Source of the DNA: Flavobacteriaceae bacterium | GTDB taxonomy: Bacteria > Bacteroidota > Bacteroidia > Flavobacteriales > Flavobacteriaceae | NCBI GenBank assembly: GCA_029248185.1 | Contig: JAQWJV010000050.1 | Span: 1-48,230 of the forward strand | Direction of reading: 5' to 3' | Length of the DNA stretch: 48,230 nucleotides | Shown: piece by piece, positions 43,516 through 48,230 of the stretch | Position numbering within the stretch: the first letter of the stretch is position 1 | Layout of the letters: each line of letters starts with the position of its first letter | Program-made: the position numbers and the translations under genes | The notes under the pieces: model-generated | What the model saw: only the letters and a program-made list of their open reading frames with translations | Told to the model about the DNA's origin: nothing | Databases searched by the model: none

Positions 43516-44026
43516 AAACTTCCTCCCTCATATCAAGACTTTCATTTTTGATGTAGATGGCGTACTTACTGATGGTAAAATATTAATTACCAATGAAGGG
43601 GAGCTATTACGCTCCTTTGATACCAAAGATGGCTATGCCATGAAATGTGCATTGGTCCAAGGTTACAAAATAGTGATCATTACCGGAGGAAGAAATCAAG
43701 GAGTAGAAGACCGATTTAAAGAACTTGGCGTCTTTGATATTTATATGGGCGCTCATCATAAAATAGATGCTTACCAAGACCTTATGGATAATTATGATTT
43801 AGATCCAGAGACTATTCTTTATGTTGGAGACGATATCCCCGACATCCCCGTCATGGAAAAAGTGGGTCTGGGCTGTTGCCCCTCCGATGCCGTTTCCGAC
43901 GTAAAGGCCATGGCAAATTATGTCTCACATAAGAAAGGCGGAGAAGGTTGTGTTAGAGAAATTATAGAACAAGTACTGCGTGTTCAAGGTAAATGGCGTT
44001 TGGACTTAGGTGCTGGAAAAGATTAA
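43502..44026 (+). CDS. kdsC: KdsC-like HAD phosphatase (KDO 8-phosphate phosphatase)
   Basis: 174 residues, a C0-cap HAD hydrolase with nucleophile motif FDVDGVLTDGK (Asp17, Asp19), the GYAMKCALVQGYKIVIITGG segment, and the metal-binding GDDIPDIPVMEKVGL. This matches the KdsC group, which removes phosphate from KDO 8-phosphate in lipopolysaccharide synthesis. The same fold also serves sialic acid and other sugar phosphates. Its start overlaps DUF2520 by 14 bases, and the maf gene follows at once (TAATATG). Confidence 0.82.
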   Translation: MKNYKNFLPHIKTFIFDVDGVLTDGKILITNEGELLRSFDTKDGYAMKCALVQGYKIVIITGGRNQGVEDRFKELGVFDIYMGAHHKIDAYQDLMDNYDLDPETILYVGDDIPDIPVMEKVGLGCCPSDAVSDVKAMANYVSHKKGGEGCVREIIEQVLRVQGKWRLDLGAGKD

Positions 44027-44027
44027 T

Positions 44028-44612
44028 ATGGATACCCACGGTTATACAATTATACTTGCATCTGGCTCCCCTAGAAGGCAACATTTTTTTGAGGAAATGG
44101 GAATTCCTTTTTCTAAAAAAGTAATCCCTGTGGCTGAAGATTACCCTGAAAGTTTGAAAAATACTGAAATTGCTCAATACATTGTAAAGCAAAAGGCAGC
44201 TCCTTTTAAAGCATTGGTTAAAGAAAATGAAATCATTATCACAGCAGATACAATTGTATGGAACAAGAATAAATGTCTGGGTAAACCTGTAGATGCCCAA
44301 GATGCAACTCAAATCCTTCAATCACTATCCAACACCACCCATCAAGTAATTACTGCTGTAGGTTTTTTACAAAAAGACAAATGGGAATGCATCCATGAAG
44401 TTTCTGAAGTTACTTTTGGCCCCCTCAGTGAAGAAACAATTCAAAGCTACATTCAAACCGGATCGCCGATGGATAAGGCAGGTGCTTATGGCATTCAAGA
44501 CTCCTTTGGCACCTTAAATATAACCTCCATTTCAGGGAGCTATACCAACATCATTGGACTTCCTGTTGCACAAGTTTTAAAGAAAATCAAAGAAATTATT
44601 AAGAATAAATAA
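44028..44612 (+). CDS. Maf-family nucleotide pyrophosphatase
   Basis: 194 residues from the ATG at 44028, one base after the kdsC stop; the earlier ATG-like start at 44010 overlaps kdsC without support. The N-terminal LASGSPRRQHFFEEMG, the ADTIVW motif and DKAGAYGIQDS are Maf hallmarks. These enzymes hydrolyse non-canonical or modified nucleoside triphosphates such as dTTP, UTP or m7GTP, by subtype, and are linked to septum regulation. The subtype is not decided here. Confidence 0.9.
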   Translation: MDTHGYTIILASGSPRRQHFFEEMGIPFSKKVIPVAEDYPESLKNTEIAQYIVKQKAAPFKALVKENEIIITADTIVWNKNKCLGKPVDAQDATQILQSLSNTTHQVITAVGFLQKDKWECIHEVSEVTFGPLSEETIQSYIQTGSPMDKAGAYGIQDSFGTLNITSISGSYTNIIGLPVAQVLKKIKEIIKNK

Positions 44613-44643
44613 TATTTTTAAAAAATCCCAATATCTTCAACTA

Positions 44644-45516
44644 ATGAAACATTTACTTCTTTTTATCTCCTTTATTTTGATGGGGTGTCAAACTCAAGAA
44701 AAAAAAGAGGACAGCACTAGCTTGCCTCTTTCTAAGGCTTTCAAAAGCTACTGGTTTGATGGAACTGCTGAGTTGAGCAGTTATCAATTAATGCAATCTC
44801 GTTATGGCACTCCCCGGGAAGGCCATGCCGTTTTGATATATGTTACCGAAGATTTCTTAGTCAAAGAGCAAGTCAAAGCCAATAAAAAATCGGAAGCCTC
44901 GCAAATGGTTTTAAAATTAAATCGTACCAAAAAATTTAATACTGGAATTTACCCATACTCCATCATGTCTAGTGTGTTTTCCAAACTAAGACAAAAAAAA
45001 CCTTTGGCAAAAATCACTACTTCGGTGCAAGAATGGTGTGGACAAGCTTATACCCAATTGAATAGAAAAGAACGTTTAGAGATTTCAAGTCATTCCTATT
45101 TTGAAGGAGAAGCAGATCAAGACCTTTCTCTTGAAGATACATTAACGGAAGATGAACTTTGGAATTGGATACGAACGCAATCCAATCGACTACCTGTGGG
45201 AACACTGGAAATCATTCCTTCTCTTGAGTACATTCGATTAAAACACAAACCCATTAAGGCCTACAATGCCGTTGGGAGTTTGGAAACAAGCCCTGATTTC
45301 ATCACCTATCAGCTCACCTATGCTGAATTGAATCGACAACTTTCCATTTCTTTTTCAAAAGAATTCCCTCATCAAATTTTAGGGTGGGAAGAAAAAGACT
45401 TGAAAAATCCAGAGCAAATTACCACCGCCAAAAGAATTAAATCCCTTAAATTACCCTATTGGACATTAAACCGCTTGGGAGATGAACGCTTCAGAGATTC
45501 TTTAGGTTTAAAATAG
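44644..45516 (+). CDS. septum-region lipoprotein of unknown function
   Basis: 290 residues with a lipoprotein signal (MKHLLLFISFILMGC, lipobox Cys15). The remainder is soluble with many beta-strands, for example YGTPREGHAVLIYVTEDFL, VLKLNRTKKFNTGIYPYSIM and VQEWCGQAYTQLNRK. It is common in Flavobacteriia, often near maf, but has no named function that I recognise. It is 31 bases after maf and 5 bases before the PIG-L gene, so it is part of the same transcript. Confidence 0.65.
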   Translation: MKHLLLFISFILMGCQTQEKKEDSTSLPLSKAFKSYWFDGTAELSSYQLMQSRYGTPREGHAVLIYVTEDFLVKEQVKANKKSEASQMVLKLNRTKKFNTGIYPYSIMSSVFSKLRQKKPLAKITTSVQEWCGQAYTQLNRKERLEISSHSYFEGEADQDLSLEDTLTEDELWNWIRTQSNRLPVGTLEIIPSLEYIRLKHKPIKAYNAVGSLETSPDFITYQLTYAELNRQLSISFSKEFPHQILGWEEKDLKNPEQITTAKRIKSLKLPYWTLNRLGDERFRDSLGLK

Positions 45517-45521
45517 ATTAA

Positions 45522-47978
45522 ATGAAAAAGATCCGCTTTTTATTCCTGCTTTTCCTAGTACAAAATACACTCGCTCAAAGCAGTGCAGCAATTTACAAAC
45601 AACTCAAAAAATTAAATACACTAGGTTCTGTACTTTATGTTGCGGCACATCCAGATGATGAAAACACCCGTCTGATTTCCTTATTTTCAAATCAATACAA
45701 TTACAATACCGCATACCTATCCATGACACGTGGAGACGGGGGACAGAATTTAATTGGTACGGAATTAAGAGAAAGTTTAGGACTGATTCGTACCCAAGAA
45801 CTTTTGGAAGCTAGAAAATTGGATGGTGGACAGCAATTTTTTACTACTGCAAATGATTTTGGGTATTCCAAGCATCCCGACGAAACTCTGGCCATTTGGA
45901 ACAAAGAAGAAATTTTAGCACAAATAGTATATCGAATTCGTGCGTTTCAACCGGACATCATCATTCATCGTTTCGATCACAGAACCCCAGGAAGTACTCA
46001 CGGACATCACAGTAGTTCTGCCCTATTGAGTAAGCTTGCTTTTGATTTGGCAGCAGATCCCAAAGCCTATCCCGAACAGCTAAAAACAGTTTCACTTTGG
46101 CAACCCAAAAGACAATTTTACAATACCTCTTGGTGGGCCTATGGGAGTCGAGAAAAATTTGAACAAGCAGACAAAACCAACATGATTACGGTAGAAAGTA
46201 ATCCCATGGATTTGGTATTGGGTCGTTCCAATGCTGAAGTTGCTGCCAAAAGCAGAAGTCAGCACAAGTCACAAGGGTTTGGAAGTAGTCCGAGCTTGGG
46301 AAGCCAGAAAGAATATTTAGAACTCATCAACGGCACTCCCTTGGACAGCAACGATCCTTTTTCAGGGATCAACACCCAGTGGAGTCGTATTGCTGGAGGA
46401 GAACCCATTGGTAAGATGGTGGAAAAAGTCCTCTCCGATTTTGATTTAGAAAAACCCTATGCCAGTGTATCCCAACTCTTAATGATTTTCAAAAAAATCC
46501 AAGCTCTAGAAGATTCCCACTGGAGAAAAATTAAATTAGGAGAAGTCAAACGTATCCTTCAAAATTGTTTGGGACTGCGCTTGCAATTCAACACCAATCA
46601 ACCTACAGGAGTTGCAAACACCAACGTATCCATCAACCTAAAAGCGTTTAATCCCAGTCCAGTTAGCGTTTTCCTTACGAAAATAGAGGGCATTAGCTCT
46701 TTAAAGGTAAATCAAAAGTTAACTTCAAATGATGCTTGGGAAAAAAGACAAAGCATTCGTTTACCCCAAACCCAAACCACTCCGTATTGGTTATTAGAAA
46801 AAGGAGATATGGGAAATTATAAAGTGAGCAATGAAGCATTCAAAGGTCTACCTGAAACCCCTAATTCCATTCAAGCTAGGTTTCATTTGACTGTGGAAGG
46901 GACTCCGCTGCAATTCGTCGTTCCCCTGAGCTACAGAGCGACCGATCGTGTGCTAGGAGAAGTAGTAGAAGCTTTTCAGTTAGTTCCCAAAATCACAACA
47001 CAGCTCAATGAAAGTGTTGTCTTTTTCAATGACGATAGTGCCAAAAAAGTTCGATTGTCTGTTACCGCTCATGCAGCCAATGCTAAAGGGACTGTAAGTT
47101 TATGCGCTCCAGAAAACTGGGAAATTAGTCCGAGTTCACAAAATTTTAATTTAACTAGGGCAGGGACTTCTCAGGAGTTTAGCTTTGAGGTCACACCTCC
47201 AAAAGGAACTGCAACCGGAATTTTCAGTGCCCTGGCAACCCTCGGAGAGAAAAGTTATAGTATGCAATTGCAGGAGATAGACTATCCACATATTTCAAAA
47301 CAATATTTAGTTTCCCCCAACGAAACCAAAGCCGTGAAAATCAATCTCAAATCCAAAGTAGATCACATCGCTTATCTCAAAGGAGCTGGAGATAAAGTTG
47401 CAGAAAGCTTACGAAATATCGGGATTCAAGTTACTGAATTTGAAACTGCAAACTTACGTTTAGAAAATCTCAAAAACTTCCCTACCCTGGTCGTTGGGAT
47501 TCGGGCTTTTAACGTGTATAAAGACCTTGCTTTTAAAAATAAAATTCTTTGGGAGTTTGTCGAACAAGGAGGGACCCTTATTGTTCAATACAACACCAGT
47601 CGTGGATTTGACGGAAATATTGCAGGCCCCTATCCCATAAGCTTTTCAAGAGATCGAGTAACCGATGAACATGCAACAGTGACAGTCTTGAAACCTGAGC
47701 ATCCGATCTTCAATAGTCCAAATGAAATTACATCCACCGATTTTGAAGGATGGGTGCAAGAACGAGGCTTGTATTTTTCAAGTTCTTGGGATCCGGCTTA
47801 CGAACCTTTATTGTCCATGCAAGACAAAGGAGAATCACCAAAGAAAGGAAGTCTTCTGGTTGCAGACTATGGCCAAGGAAAGTTTATTTTTACTGGGCTT
47901 AGCTTTTTTAGAGAATTACCTGCTGGTGTTCCTGGAGCTTATCGTTTGATGGCGAACCTAATTTCTTATGGACAATGA
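45522..47978 (+). CDS. exported PIG-L/LmbE-type deacetylase with accessory domains
   Basis: 818 residues with a signal peptide (ending NTLAQ). The N-terminal PIG-L domain (about 30-300) has the zinc site AAHPDDE at 41-47 and GDGGQNLIG, ELRESLGLIRTQELLEA and the RPD-like RFDHRTPGSTHGHHSS, where the His residues complete the metal site. A beta-rich region (about 340-590, with Ig-like strands) and a glutamine-amidotransferase-like C-terminal region (about 590-818) follow. PIG-L enzymes deacetylate N-acetylglucosamine-containing molecules. In Bacteroidota this long form occurs with symporters, as here: a 28-residue ORF and an SSS gene follow, overlapping by single bases. Confidence 0.85.
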   Translation: MKKIRFLFLLFLVQNTLAQSSAAIYKQLKKLNTLGSVLYVAAHPDDENTRLISLFSNQYNYNTAYLSMTRGDGGQNLIGTELRESLGLIRTQELLEARKLDGGQQFFTTANDFGYSKHPDETLAIWNKEEILAQIVYRIRAFQPDIIIHRFDHRTPGSTHGHHSSSALLSKLAFDLAADPKAYPEQLKTVSLWQPKRQFYNTSWWAYGSREKFEQADKTNMITVESNPMDLVLGRSNAEVAAKSRSQHKSQGFGSSPSLGSQKEYLELINGTPLDSNDPFSGINTQWSRIAGGEPIGKMVEKVLSDFDLEKPYASVSQLLMIFKKIQALEDSHWRKIKLGEVKRILQNCLGLRLQFNTNQPTGVANTNVSINLKAFNPSPVSVFLTKIEGISSLKVNQKLTSNDAWEKRQSIRLPQTQTTPYWLLEKGDMGNYKVSNEAFKGLPETPNSIQARFHLTVEGTPLQFVVPLSYRATDRVLGEVVEAFQLVPKITTQLNESVVFFNDDSAKKVRLSVTAHAANAKGTVSLCAPENWEISPSSQNFNLTRAGTSQEFSFEVTPPKGTATGIFSALATLGEKSYSMQLQEIDYPHISKQYLVSPNETKAVKINLKSKVDHIAYLKGAGDKVAESLRNIGIQVTEFETANLRLENLKNFPTLVVGIRAFNVYKDLAFKNKILWEFVEQGGTLIVQYNTSRGFDGNIAGPYPISFSRDRVTDEHATVTVLKPEHPIFNSPNEITSTDFEGWVQERGLYFSSSWDPAYEPLLSMQDKGESPKKGSLLVADYGQGKFIFTGLSFFRELPAGVPGAYRLMANLISYGQ

Positions 47979-48061
47979 AGCGATCTACCTATGTTATATT
48001 AATTCTGATGAATCTACTCTACTGGATCGGTTTCTATCAATTTATGAGCACCTATAGCTAA
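47975..48061 (+). CDS. 28-residue membrane microprotein
   Basis: A short frame starts with ATG at 47975-47977, overlapping the PIG-L stop (ATGA), and ends TAA at 48059-48061, overlapping the start of the symporter gene (TAATG). It codes a single hydrophobic helix (YVILILMNLLYWIGFYQF) with a basic start (MKRS) and a short polar end. The tight overlap on both sides argues for real translational coupling rather than chance. No family recognised; it may be a small subunit of the symporter. Confidence 0.55.
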   Translation: MKRSTYVILILMNLLYWIGFYQFMSTYS

Positions 48062-48230
48062 TGCAGATACTGGATTGGATCATATTAGGGGCTACCTTAG
48101 CTTTTATCGTATTGTATGGCGTATGGAAGAACAACAGCCATCAGAACATTAAAGAATACCTAAAAGGAGGAAATGAAGCGCGTTGGTGGACTGTTGGTTT
48201 GTCCGTCATGGCTACTCAGGCAAGTGCGAT
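48061..48230 (+). CDS. sodium:solute symporter (SSS), N-terminal part
   Basis: The first 56 codons are in the window. ILDWIILGATLAFIVLYGVW forms the first helix, followed by the family's EYLKGGNEARWWTVGLSVMATQAS, which leads into the second helix with the sodium-site Gln/Ala/Ser region. The protein continues beyond the window. It is coupled to the 28-residue ORF and the PIG-L gene, so it may import the sugar that PIG-L exposes or releases. Confidence 0.85.
   Translation, partial: MQILDWIILGATLAFIVLYGVWKNNSHQNIKEYLKGGNEARWWTVGLSVMATQASA

Overview
The window looks like a chromosomal segment from a marine-type Flavobacteriaceae (Bacteroidota). The evidence is an AT-rich sequence, weak or absent Shine-Dalgarno sites, several upstream matches to the Bacteroidota -7 element TAnnTTTG, Bacteroidota-type families (resB-ccsA fusion, DUF6503, GIN-domain DUF2807, sortilin-like BNR proteins, DUF5117-type metalloprotease), and lipoproteins with a Cys directly after a short signal. 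Genus-level placement is inference. I saw no rRNA, tRNA, CRISPR array or insertion sequence.

Layout. 1-1525: decayed regulatory debris, including the 5' end of a TPR gene with a stop at codon 3, a 50-codon ORF, and an orphan LuxR-type HTH tail. 1526-4208 (minus): sodium:solute symporter plus an SsuD-like FMN monooxygenase. 4209-4973: mostly non-coding with one transporter-like remnant and a terminator. 4974-12309 (minus) and 12454-24174 (plus): two divergent blocks forming a complete hexuronate island. The minus arm holds a Gfo/Idh oxidoreductase, SDR fructuronate reductase, UxuA, NIPSNAP protein, PfkB kinase, DUF6503 protein and DUF1080 protein. The plus arm holds a two-domain DUF1080 protein, a second Gfo/Idh oxidoreductase, UxaC, KdgK, Eda, a three-part TRAP transporter, UxaB and UxaA. 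Glucuronate can run UxaC-SDR-UxuA and galacturonate UxaC-UxaB-UxaA, both meeting at KdgK and Eda to give pyruvate and glyceraldehyde 3-phosphate.

The most interesting feature is that this pathway is interleaved with the enzyme families used for oxidative (3-keto) glycoside cleavage: two Tat-signal Gfo/Idh proteins, three DUF1080 domains in two exported proteins, and a ThuA remnant. There is no intact TonB receptor, SusD, polysaccharide lyase or glycoside hydrolase. At about 7812 the C-terminal ends of a TonB receptor (minus) and of ThuA (plus) abut exactly, the scar of a deletion that removed both 5' halves. I infer an uronoside-scavenging system working by 3-oxidation and lysis rather than a classical PUL.

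24454-47978 is mostly ordinary genome: DUF983 protein, PLP decarboxylase, MscS channel, BNR-propeller protein, zinc metalloprotease, an ECF sigma / membrane protein / GIN-domain / outer-membrane cassette, arginase, TerB protein, cytochrome c biogenesis protein, and a DUF2520-KdsC-Maf-lipoprotein-PIG-L run. The end has a 28-residue membrane microprotein translationally coupled to PIG-L and to a second symporter that leaves the window. Several intergenic regions carry short decayed reading frames, so the genome appears to be shedding genes.
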